From Teredinibacter turnerae (GTDB lineage: Bacteria > Pseudomonadota > Gammaproteobacteria > Pseudomonadales > Cellvibrionaceae), in assembly GCF_037935975.1 (NCBI RefSeq), contig NZ_CP149817.1:248001-312000 (forward strand): 64,000 nucleotides of DNA. Direction: 5' to 3'. How positions within the stretch are numbered: position 1 is the first letter of the stretch; every line of letters begins with the position of its first letter. The notes under the pieces were generated by a model. The model worked only from the letters and a program-made list of their open reading frames with translations, was not told where the DNA came from and searched no databases. The position numbers were made by a program, and so were the translations under genes. Positions 16,149-25,895 of the stretch are shown here, piece by piece.

Positions 16149-17747
16149 TTACATACTGCGCTCAATCCAATTTGCAATCCTCTGTGCCCATGGTTCTATT
16201 ACTTCAGGGGGAAGGGCTCCTGAGTGCTTGGATTTCGGGTGAGGTATACCAGTATAAGCACCTTCACCCAATTGTTCTTTAAAGAAATCACAGGGCCACC
16301 CCAAAGATTTCTTCATTATTTTATGTAAGATCACTTTTTCATTAGCTTTTACCCAGCCTTGAGGCGTGGCAATCAACATGGTCGACAGCTTTACTGCACC
16401 ATCTGACGTATCCACTTCCAATAATGTAAAGGCCTTACCATTAAACTCAAGTTCAACAAACGACATACAGCGCGGATTTTCGGTATCCGTCAACCAATGC
16501 TTCTTCCCCTCACCAACCTTAGGAAGCTTTGCTATGCCCCTTCCGATCAGTTGACACCCGTGTTTAGCCACAAGGCTATCGATCATTTTGGAAAAAGACT
16601 CGAATTTCCCATAATAGAGATGAACATCATCAGTTTGGTCATCCAGGGTATTCCATGCACCTCCAGGAAGGCTACTCGAATCTTCTTTTTCGTTTGAACT
16701 CAGGTCTTCACCAAAAACCTCTTTGTCAGAATTGCCAACAATGCTGTTAACCGATTTAGTCTTGCTCGCAATTCGATTAGTGATGTGCGGCGTTTTAAAA
16801 GAGACTGCTACTTGTTCTGACACTAGAGCAATTGTTGCCTTGTCTAAGTCTGAAAGTTCATCATCATCTAAATTGAATTGGTCTGGCGCTTCCCCTTGCT
16901 TTCCATCACCTTTGGTTGGCTTACCACCAATTCTGCGTTTATATCCCGGGTGATAGAAATCTATCTCCCCTTCAATATCTGAGGGTAAATTTTCCAGCCT
17001 GGTTATTTCCCAAACGAAAAAGGTCCTTGATTCGCGATCGCCCCAACCACGAGCATCAAGCACAACGTCATGTAAAGACGGCGGAGTGAAACGGAAATTC
17101 CAATGCTGATAGTTATTTTTAACATAGCGGTTGTTGATTAAGTGAACACTAATGCTTTCATAAGAAGCTCTGACTGCACGATCCAGTAATACCCAACTTA
17201 GGAAGCGTCGATTGTCGTCTCTGTTAAAATATGAAACAGGGTACTCAGCGCCTTCGCGTACTCTTATTAAGGGCTGGCCATCCTCCCTTTTATCGAGCAT
17301 AAAATCTTCCGCCAAAGCATTATGCTGAAGGCTAAGGCGAGCGAGAAAAGGGTCGTGATAAAACAACACTCGCGCCATTTCCAGCTGCGGGATGAATACC
17401 CGTGTATCTTCAGTATTTATCACAAAGCAGAACTCTTTACCGTCATTTCCATGCCTATGCGCATTATAGGCAGGACACTCAAATGCCTTAGCCACCGCCC
17501 ATGCCTGCGCATCTGCTATCTTGAACTTGATTGGTAAGCCGGCAGGCTTATACTGTTTTGTGGAATTTAAAACACGCTTTCTAGCGAGGATGGGAACGTT
17601 GCTAAATTGCAAACTTTTTGACTCTCCACCTGTCAAATCCACATTGATCGCCCAGCTCTTTCTATCGACGCCACGAAATAGCGAGCCGATTCCAAGAATC
17701 TTTGAGTCATCCTTCAATTGCTTAATCCTTGCATTACGTTTGCTCAA
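16149..17747 (-). CDS. tnsE: TnsE, transposition target selector for replicating DNA
   Basis: About 532 residues against 538 in Tn7. TnsE directs Tn7 into conjugal plasmids and other DNA undergoing discontinuous replication by binding the sliding clamp and recessed 3' ends. The N-terminal segment KILGIGSLFRGVDRKSWAIN and the C-terminal GWPCDFFKEQLGEG lie in the regions conserved among TnsE proteins. The start is TTG at 17747 with a strong AAGGAG 8 bp upstream; the alternative ATG codons are out of frame. It overlaps the end of tnsD by 14 bp. An intact tnsE implies that the element can move between hosts on plasmids as well as into attTn7. Confidence 0.88.
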   Translation of the reverse strand: MSKRNARIKQLKDDSKILGIGSLFRGVDRKSWAINVDLTGGESKSLQFSNVPILARKRVLNSTKQYKPAGLPIKFKIADAQAWAVAKAFECPAYNAHRHGNDGKEFCFVINTEDTRVFIPQLEMARVLFYHDPFLARLSLQHNALAEDFMLDKREDGQPLIRVREGAEYPVSYFNRDDNRRFLSWVLLDRAVRASYESISVHLINNRYVKNNYQHWNFRFTPPSLHDVVLDARGWGDRESRTFFVWEITRLENLPSDIEGEIDFYHPGYKRRIGGKPTKGDGKQGEAPDQFNLDDDELSDLDKATIALVSEQVAVSFKTPHITNRIASKTKSVNSIVGNSDKEVFGEDLSSNEKEDSSSLPGGAWNTLDDQTDDVHLYYGKFESFSKMIDSLVAKHGCQLIGRGIAKLPKVGEGKKHWLTDTENPRCMSFVELEFNGKAFTLLEVDTSDGAVKLSTMLIATPQGWVKANEKVILHKIMKKSLGWPCDFFKEQLGEGAYTGIPHPKSKHSGALPPEVIEPWAQRIANWIERSM

Positions 17748-19242
17748 TTAGGATCTCCTTTAAGAGCTCTACAACACTATCGGTCATTCGTTCATCGCTT
17801 AATCCCGCTCGCCTCAAGAGCGACCAACGCCTAATTTCCTGGTGGTGTTCTTTCATTTCTAAATAAGCACGTACTAATCTCCTTGCCTGATACTCAGTCG
17901 TATTTTCAGAATATAACCCGAGCAGTTTCGAGCATCGAGGTAAACGATATAGATTTTTTTCAACAGTTGCACGCTGATCAAGCTGGTGGGTCAAGAACGT
18001 CCGGCTAAGTTGAGGAGCATTTAAATCCTTAGACAACTGTTCATATTTATACCGCAACTCTCTTGCGATAAGGCGGTCCCTCGCCTCCCAATCAACCCGC
18101 TTGTTAACCGCTACACTATCTGAATGAGAAAAACCATCAATAGTCAATAACCAATCATGATGATTTCGATATAGCCGAGCATAGAGAGCAGGGTACTGCT
18201 GACGCGCGGATTTGGGTGAGTTCAGTTTCAATAGCCCGTTCCATTGAACTTGGTCTTCATCCATTTGATTTTCAGCACAAAGTTCATGATTGTAGAATTG
18301 GCTTTTTGGTTCCGAGTTCTCCGCTAAACTCGATGTTCTCGCGATAACGTCACTAATACTGAGCGCCCCGTTTGAGAGAGCTGAGACGGCAACAATGTGT
18401 TCAGCAAAGCTAAAGCTTTTCCTATGCTTACGGAACAGTGCTTTAAGCCATGACGTATCTGTATTTGAAGGGGATAGACCTGTACCTTTATGCCATGTCG
18501 CCCCCCAAAATTGAACTACTGTCGCGTGAATTTTGGCATGATCAATTTTTGGGCCATTCATAAACCCAAAATTATTTGCAAACTCCTTATAAAAGGATGT
18601 CCATTGATTAAAACTGACTCCATTACTCGTTACCACTAACAGTTGCGCAGCTTGTAAAGAGAACACATTGTCAATGGCCACAACATCAACGGGGCTTAGT
18701 ATTTCAGCCTCTTCGACAGGAACGAAACGGTGGCGGTGCTCGCCATCTAGTTCAATATTGGTAGCGTTTAATGGTCCATGCCTCGGACATGTTTTTACTA
18801 ACGGAATTTGCCAGAGCCTTTGCCAATAACACTCTCCATATCTGTACTTCTGCTCCTTCAAGCACTCTACACAGACATAAAGCCGAGACTTGGCTTTTAC
18901 TCTAGAAGCAGCAATACCACTAGCGAGATGAGTAGCTCCTTGCGATTTTTCTACCATCCATTGTTTTAACTTCGCAATTCGTTCGCTTGGGAGAAACGGC
19001 GCATATACAGGCAATAGCGTGTGTCTAGAAATTAACTTTTGGGTATCTAGATCAAGAATTTCAGGATACTGCTCTGTCAACGCCTGCACATGACAGGGTA
19101 AATCCACGGTCGCGATTACTTTACGATTTGCGAACACTTGATCCAATAACCGCTTGGGTGAGGTCTCTCCAGCGTGAACGCCAGCTCTAGCTATCGTGCT
19201 ATAGAGTAACTCCTCAGGATAGGGCGTTGGAAACCCCAGCAT
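17734..19242 (-). CDS. tnsD: TnsD (TniQ family), glmS attachment-site recognition protein
   Basis: About 502 residues against 508 in Tn7. TnsD binds the conserved 3' end of glmS and recruits TnsC to insert just downstream. The N-terminus LGFPTPYPEELLYSTIARAG is the TniQ signature, and a zinc-binding cluster is visible: CVECLKEQKYRYGECYW with a later KTCPRHG (Cys, Cys, Cys, His). Its ATG shares one base with the tnsC stop (TGATG). The location of the element, 24 bp past the glmS stop, shows that this protein works as expected. Confidence 0.93.
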   Translation of the reverse strand: MLGFPTPYPEELLYSTIARAGVHAGETSPKRLLDQVFANRKVIATVDLPCHVQALTEQYPEILDLDTQKLISRHTLLPVYAPFLPSERIAKLKQWMVEKSQGATHLASGIAASRVKAKSRLYVCVECLKEQKYRYGECYWQRLWQIPLVKTCPRHGPLNATNIELDGEHRHRFVPVEEAEILSPVDVVAIDNVFSLQAAQLLVVTSNGVSFNQWTSFYKEFANNFGFMNGPKIDHAKIHATVVQFWGATWHKGTGLSPSNTDTSWLKALFRKHRKSFSFAEHIVAVSALSNGALSISDVIARTSSLAENSEPKSQFYNHELCAENQMDEDQVQWNGLLKLNSPKSARQQYPALYARLYRNHHDWLLTIDGFSHSDSVAVNKRVDWEARDRLIARELRYKYEQLSKDLNAPQLSRTFLTHQLDQRATVEKNLYRLPRCSKLLGLYSENTTEYQARRLVRAYLEMKEHHQEIRRWSLLRRAGLSDERMTDSVVELLKEILIEQT

Positions 19243-20900
19243 CAGTATCCAGAGGCCCAGCTATCGAGGTCGAACATCTCACCGTTTTTATCAAGTTGCT
19301 CAACAAGAGAGATATTTTCTTCCATGCAATATGCGTATTGGTAGCGAAAGTCATCTGTGGCCAAATCGAACCAGTCTTTTTCTCTAATCCTGTTTTGAGG
19401 TATATTTTTAGCAGCAAGTTCACTGCTTGACTCGTACCATTTCACAAGTAAGGGGATCATTTCAGGTAGGGTAAGATCAGGTCGTTCTTTAAAAACACGT
19501 TCAACTAGTTGGGCTACCGTTTCTTCGTTAAATGAATCTTCGATCTGCAGGACAAGGTTATACAAGCGAATGGCATCCTGATTCCCATCGAACAGCTTCT
19601 CCTCTTGCTTTTGTACTGCCGCAAAAATTTCGGCCCCTAATTGTATGATGCGTTTATCCAAACCGGCTACGCGCATATCCGAGTACTTTACTATCTTTTC
19701 TACATCGCCTGAGCGCAGGGCTTCAAGCATGGGGTGTACGGGTTTCAGTTCCTGCTCGTATACCGATTTAAGGATACCTACTGAAATTCGTTCTTTTTTA
19801 TTTGCTATCGCGCGAAGCTGAGCCAATACGAATAGCTTTACAACAATATCTAATACGCCTTGAGTTAGGTCATACCAGCAATCTCTAATCTCATCCGTGA
19901 GAGGATCATCTCCATGTCTCAACCACTGGTACTTCCATAAATTGTCAGTAAACCGCACCCAGTTCGGGTTTGGCTCATAGCCACCGTTTTTCGCCACTTG
20001 CCGGGGGATAGTCTCCCAATAAATCGACCCAAGACCAGCGCTTCGCCTACCTGACTGTAATTCCAGTTCGAATACTGGACGTGCCTTTGGGGTGCCAACC
20101 AGTACAATCGGAATCCCAACTGTATTTACGAGCTCAACAAAGAATTCCAACATCTGTTCTTTACCGCCCGAGCGTATCTGACTTAAGCGCTGTATTTCAT
20201 CGATAACCAATATTCCAATCGCACGGTTGTTAGCGACTTGACGCATCAATGCCAGCATCTTTGGAACTGAAAGTCGTTGCTTGGCATAGCGGCGTTCATA
20301 GTCGGTATCTAACACATTATCTACAGCACTGAAAAAATTCAGGCACAGGCTTTCAAGATCACCGTTACTTGGGCATTCAATCTTCAGGTACGTCACTTGA
20401 AAACAGTTCTGCTGTTCGTGATAAAGAACCTGGGGATAAGTTTGAAGGACACGCTCTAACGACTTACTCTTTCCAGCACCAGATATTCCAATAAGGGACA
20501 TGCTTCGTGCTGTTGTTTTTTCTACAGCAAAATTGACTTTGGCCTTGCCACCAGCCTTAATAAATTCGTACCCTTCTTGGAGCTTTTTGTTTAATGACCC
20601 GTCACTAATATTCCTGCCGACATAACCCATCCTGAGCATCATATCTATCTTTTCTTGCAGTTGAACATGCTGCGATAGAGGTTGAAAATAGTCATCTAGC
20701 AACGAAACAACCATATGCATTCGGGACTTTGGATTTGCTAGACGATCAGAAGGGTGAAACTCAATATCCCCCTTAATGCTCTTGGCAGCTTGGGCAACAG
20801 ACAAAATGGGTGGGAGCGCCTCAATAAATGGATTACCATCGTAGCGTTTGACGCCTGTCGATTGGTATGAGGCAACAACAAAATGATTAGGCGCTTGCAT
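19242..20900 (-). CDS. tnsC: TnsC, AAA+ transposition regulator
   Basis: About 552 residues (555 in Tn7). TnsC couples target recognition to the TnsAB transposase and enforces target immunity. Walker A is ISGAGKSKSLER, Walker B is GILVIDEIQRL, and sensor-1-like PIVLVGTPKARPVFE follows. The N-terminal 100 residues fit the TnsD-interaction region and the C-terminus the TnsA-interaction region. Its start shares one base with the tnsB stop (TGATG), so the genes are translationally coupled. Confidence 0.93.
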   Translation of the reverse strand: MQAPNHFVVASYQSTGVKRYDGNPFIEALPPILSVAQAAKSIKGDIEFHPSDRLANPKSRMHMVVSLLDDYFQPLSQHVQLQEKIDMMLRMGYVGRNISDGSLNKKLQEGYEFIKAGGKAKVNFAVEKTTARSMSLIGISGAGKSKSLERVLQTYPQVLYHEQQNCFQVTYLKIECPSNGDLESLCLNFFSAVDNVLDTDYERRYAKQRLSVPKMLALMRQVANNRAIGILVIDEIQRLSQIRSGGKEQMLEFFVELVNTVGIPIVLVGTPKARPVFELELQSGRRSAGLGSIYWETIPRQVAKNGGYEPNPNWVRFTDNLWKYQWLRHGDDPLTDEIRDCWYDLTQGVLDIVVKLFVLAQLRAIANKKERISVGILKSVYEQELKPVHPMLEALRSGDVEKIVKYSDMRVAGLDKRIIQLGAEIFAAVQKQEEKLFDGNQDAIRLYNLVLQIEDSFNEETVAQLVERVFKERPDLTLPEMIPLLVKWYESSSELAAKNIPQNRIREKDWFDLATDDFRYQYAYCMEENISLVEQLDKNGEMFDLDSWASGY

Positions 20901-22972
20901 CAGTCGTCTCCATCATCAAACAGCTCGTCTCCAAAATCAGGATAGTCGTCACTATCTTCTGGTGGTGAAAGATGGACAACCTTTGCAGATTTTTCGTTTA
21001 CCGTTTTTTTGGGACGACGCTGGTCTCGCTCCTGCTCTAATTGGCTTGTACGGGCAGGACCAGCTCCTCGCATACGCTCGGTATTGGTCGCAGATGGCTT
21101 GGGCTTTTGTTTGGTTGCCGAACTGATAATTTCTTCAACTCGGTCTTCATGGCGCCGTCGGATCTTATCTGCATGCAGGATGTCTTTAGCCGCTTGCTGT
21201 TTGACTTGCTTTTGTTTACGCCATACTTCCCAGAATGTACAACCTCTATACTCGCGTGATAAGTCTGTTATTCGACACACCCAATATTCACGGCTACCTA
21301 CAGTATGAAAAAAGTAAATTTCGTCCGCACACTTTGGGTCGTAGGCTACTTTAATTTTTTCAGGTCGAGTAGAATGGTCAGCGCGATGCATCCAGCCCAA
21401 CTCGATAATTTCTTTTGCTGAATAGTAGATTCCAAATAGGCAGATACCTTGCACAGAAGTGGTTGCCTCCTTCCGCGGAAGTAAAGCAATACGCACCGTT
21501 TCTGCTTCAGCCTTCCTGAGTCGTCCAGTTCTATTCTGAAGGCCCCAATTCCAAAGATGCACGGGTATCGAAGGTAAATCCGACGGCATATCCTGTGCCC
21601 TATCGTACTTGGTCATGGGGTCTATAAAATTTCTCATAACAATGGAAGAGACAATAATTTCGGTAAATTCCGAAATCGTCAGTACACCATCCAGCCAGTA
21701 ATTCTTTCCTCCGCGTTTTTTCACTATCGGCCCAATCACTTCACCAGGAGTGAATCCCTTGAATTCAGCCTGAAGCGTGCGAAAACGTCGCTCCACAATC
21801 CCTTTTGCATCCCCTCGGTAAGGAGGGGTGTTTTCTATTCTAACTTTGAAGCTAGATTCCAAACTTTCTATTTGGTGTCCAATTAGCTCACCTCGATCGG
21901 CCAGAATTACTTCTGGTAGTCCAGGGGTTGGCCAGATAAAGCTATCTGTTTCAATTTCAAGGTCTTTAAATATATGGTTTTTGTCAGTTAAGGCCATATG
22001 CAGCGCCTGTATCGCTGCTTCATAAGACGGGTTCTCGAATCCGATATACCAACCAACAACGAAACGTGAGAACACATCAATTACGATGTATACGGTTGGT
22101 CGCCCAACAGGTTGGTTCCGGTCATGATCAGAAACTAAAATAACGTCAGCAATAGTTGCATCAATCTCGAAGCGTGATCCAGGTCCAGTAGCATGCATAG
22201 TGGCCGTACTATGAAGTGGTCGCACATCTTTCTTGTATACGATATCGGGTACTGCCACCTTCAGCTTCTCTATGTTGCTATATTCTCTATCATAAAAGTA
22301 GCTTAATTGGCGCTTAGTTGGTTTTTCAGACTCTGGAGTATCAGGAACTATATTGTCGTACAGGCCTTTAAATTTTCGATGCGCTTTGGCAATCGAGAAA
22401 TTCTTCTTCAATATATATTTCTCAATAATAATACGAAATAGTCTCTCAACAGACTCATCAACTAAAGCGCCAACGCCCTCCATTATTACCCTAGGTCGAC
22501 CAAGTTTTTTTGCTTTGGCTGCACGTTTCTGTCCTTTAGCCCCTGAGTTTTTATAGTCAGGTAGTAAAGCATTTGGAACTTGGCCTCTTTGCCAATAGCG
22601 GCGAATCAATTTATAAAAGTATGGCCTTGAAACTTTCCCCGCCGCTATAATTTCGGCAGCATGTTTTGATCGAACCCTATCTATATAAAATAGAGGATCT
22701 TCAATAAGCGGCCTGATGATTTGATAATTTCTATCCCGAATGTTCGCCTCTTTGGATCCTTGCTCAGGAAATAGGGTTTGGACATATTCGTATGGGTCTT
22801 CAATGCGACATAGCTTTTCCTGTAGCATTAACGATTCCAGTTGACTTATCTCTACAGTGTCAGGAAAGGCTTTTTGGTCTTCTATCGCAATCCAGATAAC
22901 ATGGCGATTTGTAGTTAATAGCACTCGGTAACGGTCATCTATAAGTCTAATAACTTCGTTAACCTGGAACAC
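20900..22972 (-). CDS. tnsB: TnsB, DDE transposase
   Basis: About 690 residues (702 in Tn7). TnsB binds the end repeats and joins the 3' transposon ends to the target. The DDE triad is visible: FEIDATIADVILVS (first Asp), EVILADRGELIG (second Asp) and KGIVERRFRTLQAEFKG (Glu). Upstream lie the helix-turn-helix end-binding domains (SRPYFYKLIRRYWQRGQ). The C-terminal tail is Lys/Glu-rich and ends DDYPDFGDELFDDGDD, the region that contacts TnsC in Tn7. The start is GTG at 22972, overlapping the tnsA end by 14 bp. Confidence 0.94.
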   Translation of the reverse strand: MFQVNEVIRLIDDRYRVLLTTNRHVIWIAIEDQKAFPDTVEISQLESLMLQEKLCRIEDPYEYVQTLFPEQGSKEANIRDRNYQIIRPLIEDPLFYIDRVRSKHAAEIIAAGKVSRPYFYKLIRRYWQRGQVPNALLPDYKNSGAKGQKRAAKAKKLGRPRVIMEGVGALVDESVERLFRIIIEKYILKKNFSIAKAHRKFKGLYDNIVPDTPESEKPTKRQLSYFYDREYSNIEKLKVAVPDIVYKKDVRPLHSTATMHATGPGSRFEIDATIADVILVSDHDRNQPVGRPTVYIVIDVFSRFVVGWYIGFENPSYEAAIQALHMALTDKNHIFKDLEIETDSFIWPTPGLPEVILADRGELIGHQIESLESSFKVRIENTPPYRGDAKGIVERRFRTLQAEFKGFTPGEVIGPIVKKRGGKNYWLDGVLTISEFTEIIVSSIVMRNFIDPMTKYDRAQDMPSDLPSIPVHLWNWGLQNRTGRLRKAEAETVRIALLPRKEATTSVQGICLFGIYYSAKEIIELGWMHRADHSTRPEKIKVAYDPKCADEIYFFHTVGSREYWVCRITDLSREYRGCTFWEVWRKQKQVKQQAAKDILHADKIRRRHEDRVEEIISSATKQKPKPSATNTERMRGAGPARTSQLEQERDQRRPKKTVNEKSAKVVHLSPPEDSDDYPDFGDELFDDGDD

Positions 22973-23783
22973 ACCATCCCTCCTGTAGAACGCTAGTATT
23001 TTCAGCGCTCAAATTTGAACAGCGTAACTTCGTAAACGGTGTAGTGATATCAAAGTGAAAGTATCGAAGTGCTAGCAGACGCTTGATCTGGTAAAGGCTT
23101 TCACCTGGCTCCTGAGAATACGCAGTGTCAAGATGAATACACAAATCTATGAGACGTAGGCTTTCGTGCTGTGGAAGTTGCTGTCGGAATAGTTCGAACG
23201 GAACCGAGAGCTCGGTTTGGTCTATGCTATCATCGGCATAGTTATAAAGCAGGTTGATATTTTCAAATACTGTTGGTGGTATTTGGCCTTCTGTAACTAA
23301 GTAAAAAGGTATTTCCTTCTCCTTCCAATAACTCCGTTCAACCTCTAACTTCTCGACTACTCTTGCTACCTCAAGATGTTTTTTTGCCTTCACTTGCAGA
23401 ACAAAGCGCGGCCGGTCTTTTTCCTTTGAGTCAACGACAAAATCGCTACTCATATATTGATCAACCCCCCGTTGATTGGGGTGCTCAACTCCCAAGCGGG
23501 TACATAACTCTTGAGTAAGGGCGCGTTCTAATGGGAATTGCTCTCTGATGTCGGTAACGGTAGAGCGCCACTGAAGAAGAAGAAAGGTTGCTAGTTCCAG
23601 GTCAGAGAGGAGATGGTGGGTACGTTGAGTTAGGTGACCAAAGACCCGATGCGATCGACCTTCAGAAGGGACATCTCTAACAGTAAGCCAAGGTTTGTAA
23701 GCCGAACCCGCACCTTGTCCGCGGCCTTCTTTTATCCACCGGGCGTTTTTGGCCTCAGAGTTCCAGTATTGCTTTTTGCCCAT
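22959..23783 (-). CDS. tnsA: TnsA endonuclease
   Basis: About 274 residues from ATG at 23783 (273 in Tn7). TnsA nicks the 5' ends so that the element leaves by cut-and-paste. The N-terminal WIKEGRGQGAGSAYKPWLTV aligns closely with Tn7 TnsA. The restriction-enzyme-like active site is present: Glu in LLSDLELATF, Asp in MSSDFVVDS and Lys in FVLQVKAKKH. A TTG at 23819 would add 12 residues but is less likely, because the ATG start reproduces the length before the conserved KEGRGQG. The gene begins 57 bp inside the innermost right-end repeat, so TnsB binding probably represses the operon promoter, as in Tn7. Confidence 0.93.
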   Translation of the reverse strand: MGKKQYWNSEAKNARWIKEGRGQGAGSAYKPWLTVRDVPSEGRSHRVFGHLTQRTHHLLSDLELATFLLLQWRSTVTDIREQFPLERALTQELCTRLGVEHPNQRGVDQYMSSDFVVDSKEKDRPRFVLQVKAKKHLEVARVVEKLEVERSYWKEKEIPFYLVTEGQIPPTVFENINLLYNYADDSIDQTELSVPFELFRQQLPQHESLRLIDLCIHLDTAYSQEPGESLYQIKRLLALRYFHFDITTPFTKLRCSNLSAENTSVLQEGWCVPG

Positions 23784-23839
23784 ACACAAACGCCACTTAA
23801 GCCATCTTCTTGTATACAAAGATAGTCCAAGCGGCGTTT

Positions 23840-23905
23840 GTTAACAACTATATTGTTTTGTTAGCAACTTTATTGTCTAGTTAGCAATTTTATTGTTCAC
23901 CGACA
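23840..23905 (-). repeat. Right end with three packed TnsB-type binding repeats
   Basis: Three 18-bp repeats lie at 23880-23897, 23860-23877 and 23840-23857, at an exact 20-bp period (about two helical turns). On the minus strand they read AACAATAAAATTGCTAAC, GACAATAAAGTTGCTAAC and AACAATATAGTTGTTAAC. The close packing beside tnsA, against the spaced repeats at the left end, reproduces the asymmetry of Tn7 and explains the orientation at glmS. Confidence 0.9.
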
Positions 23906-23910
23906 TTCAC
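23906..23910. repeat. Right target-site duplication TTCAC
   Basis: TTCAC follows the right terminus directly and matches 9872-9876. The 19 bp from here to the glmS stop codon are the residual attTn7 spacer. Confidence 0.9.
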
Positions 23911-23990
23911 AGATTTTATTTCCCAACCCCTACTCCACAGTCACGCTTTTCGCCAAGTTCCTCGGCTGGTCTACATCGGTCCCCTTAATA
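23906..23990 (-). other. attTn7 target site (glmS 3' end and spacer)
   Basis: TnsD recognises the last codons of glmS and insertion occurs about 25 bp beyond the stop. Here the stop codon is at 23930-23932 and the element starts 24 bp further on, so the recognition sequence is the glmS C-terminal coding region (encoding NLAKSVTVE) and stays intact and reusable. Confidence 0.8.
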
Positions 23991-25762
23991 ATCGCCACGT
24001 AGTAGGAGAGCAGTTGCAGTGGCACGGTGTAGAGAATGGGGGCGAGCCAGTGGTCGATATGGGGGACGTTGATGACGCGGAGGGTGTCGTCGCTTTGGAA
24101 TTGGGCGTTGGTGTCGGCGAACACGTAGAGGATGCCGCCGCGCGCGCGTACTTCTTCCACGTTGGATTTGAGTTTTTCCAGCAGGTCGTTGTTTGGTGCA
24201 ACCACAATAATCGGCATTTCGGCATCGATCAGGGCCAGCGGGCCGTGTTTGAGTTCACCGGCGGCGTAGGCTTCGGCGTGAATGTAGGAAATTTCTTTCA
24301 GTTTGAGCGCACCTTCCATCGCAATCGGATATTGGTCGCCGCGCCCCAAAAACAACGCGTGTTGTTTATCGGCAAATTCTTCGGCCAGGGCTTCGATCTG
24401 TTCGGCGAGGCCCAGGCTTTCTTCCAATAAACCCGGCAGTTGTTGCAGTGCTGCGCCCATCTGTTGGAGTTGGGTTCCGCTCAGGCCGTTGTATTTACCC
24501 AGTGCCATGGTGAGCATCGCCAGGCCCACCAATTGGGTGGTGAAGGCTTTGGTGGAGGCAACGCCGATTTCAGCGCCGGCGCGGGTCATAAATGCCAGGT
24601 CCGATTCGCGTACCAGCGACGAGCCGGCGACATTGCAGATGGTCAGGCTGCCCAGATACCCCTGCTGTTTGGCCATACGCAAGGCGGCGAGGGTGTCGGC
24701 GGTTTCGCCGGACTGGGAAATGGTAATTAACAAGCTGTTTGGATGGACAAACGATTTGCGGTAGCGAAATTCTGAGGCGATTTCCACGTTGCAGCTAATA
24801 TTGGCGAAGTCTTCCAGCCAATAGCGGGCGACCATGCCCGCGTGATAGCTGGTGCCGCAGGCGACGATCTGGATGTGCTGTACCTGCTTGAACAGGTCTG
24901 CCGCGCCATTGCCGAAAGTTTCGTCCAGCACGCGGTCGCCGCTGACGCGACCCTCAAGCGTTCCGTACACACAGCTGGGCTGCTCGTGGATTTCCTTGAG
25001 CATAAAGTGGCGGTACTGGCCTTTGTCACCAGCGTCGTAACTGACGTTGGACTCGTGAATTTCGCGTTCGACGCTCTCGCCGGTTTTATCGAAAATACGC
25101 ACGCTTTTGCGGGTAATTTCGGCTACATCGCCTTCTTCCAAAAACATAAAACGGCGGGTGACAGGCAGCAGCGCTAGCTGGTCGGAGGCAACAAAGTTTT
25201 CGCCAATGCCTAGACCAATCACCAGCGGACTGCCGGAGCGCGCGACTACCATGCGGCTGCTGTCGGTGCGGTCGATTATTACGGTGCCGTAAGCGCCTTC
25301 CAGTTCCGGTACCGCACTCTGCACCGCGGCGAGCAATGAGTCGCTGGTTTTAAGGTGTTCTTCTACCAGATGGGCAAGGACTTCGGTGTCGGTTTCCGAT
25401 TCGAAACGATAGCCTTTGGCGATAAGTGATTGGCGCAGCGGTGCGTGGTTTTCGATGATGCCGTTGTGCACCACCGCGATTTTCTCGTGGCTGATGTGCG
25501 GGTGCGCGTTGCGTTCGCTGGGTTCGCCGTGAGTGGCCCAGCGGGTGTGTGCGATACCGGTGCCGCCACTGGGGAACGCTTCTTCCAGCGCATCGCTCAG
25601 CGCTTTGACTTTACCCAGGCGGCGCACCCGGGCGAGGCTGCCGTCGCCGTCGATAATGGCCACGCCCGCGGAATCGTATCCGCGGTATTCCAGGCGGCGC
25701 AGGCCTTCAACCAGAATTTCAGCTACATCGCGTTGCGCAACTGCGCCAACAATGCCACACAT
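23930..25762 (-). CDS. glmS: Glutamine--fructose-6-phosphate aminotransferase
   Basis: About 610 residues, full length. It makes glucosamine-6-phosphate from fructose-6-phosphate and glutamine, the first step of UDP-GlcNAc synthesis. The N-terminal MCGIVGAVA gives the Cys nucleophile of the glutaminase domain after Met removal, followed by [12 protein letters not shown] and ARTRWATHG-like ([12 protein letters not shown]). Two SIS isomerase domains follow with [12 protein letters not shown] and the C-terminal LAKSVTVE. It is preceded by glmR on the same strand, as in Pseudomonas. Its 3' end is the attachment site of the Tn7-like element, which did not alter the coding sequence. Confidence 0.97.
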   Translation of the reverse strand: MCGIVGAVAQRDVAEILVEGLRRLEYRGYDSAGVAIIDGDGSLARVRRLGKVKALSDALEEAFPSGGTGIAHTRWATHGEPSERNAHPHISHEKIAVVHNGIIENHAPLRQSLIAKGYRFESETDTEVLAHLVEEHLKTSDSLLAAVQSAVPELEGAYGTVIIDRTDSSRMVVARSGSPLVIGLGIGENFVASDQLALLPVTRRFMFLEEGDVAEITRKSVRIFDKTGESVEREIHESNVSYDAGDKGQYRHFMLKEIHEQPSCVYGTLEGRVSGDRVLDETFGNGAADLFKQVQHIQIVACGTSYHAGMVARYWLEDFANISCNVEIASEFRYRKSFVHPNSLLITISQSGETADTLAALRMAKQQGYLGSLTICNVAGSSLVRESDLAFMTRAGAEIGVASTKAFTTQLVGLAMLTMALGKYNGLSGTQLQQMGAALQQLPGLLEESLGLAEQIEALAEEFADKQHALFLGRGDQYPIAMEGALKLKEISYIHAEAYAAGELKHGPLALIDAEMPIIVVAPNNDLLEKLKSNVEEVRARGGILYVFADTNAQFQSDDTLRVINVPHIDHWLAPILYTVPLQLLSYYVAIIKGTDVDQPRNLAKSVTVE

Positions 25763-25895
25763 AGTCTTTCTCCAATACTTATCTTGTTCATCGCTGCGGC
25801 GGGGCTTTACTGCCGCGCGTTATGCATTAACGGTTGTTTGTTCGGTTTGTGGGTTGCCACCGGGGTTTACCGCCTGTTTCGCAGGCTGCTGGTGG

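Larger units (their letters stand above)
9877..23905. mobile_element. Complete Tn7-like transposon at attTn7, 14,029 bp
   Basis: The element begins TGTCGGTGAACAATAAAG at 9877 and ends with the inverted copy TTTATTGTTCACCGACA at 23905; the first 26 bp of the two ends differ at one position. It is flanked by TTCAC duplications. It carries tnsA, B, C, D and E in the Tn7 order, with tnsA nearest the right end, and the right end faces the glmS 3' end, as for Tn7. The cargo (10604-15883) is a methyltransferase / sensor kinase / receiver operon plus a small regulator. There is no integron or resistance gene. Intact ends, exact duplication and intact transposition genes suggest a recent and possibly still active insertion. 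Confidence 0.95.
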
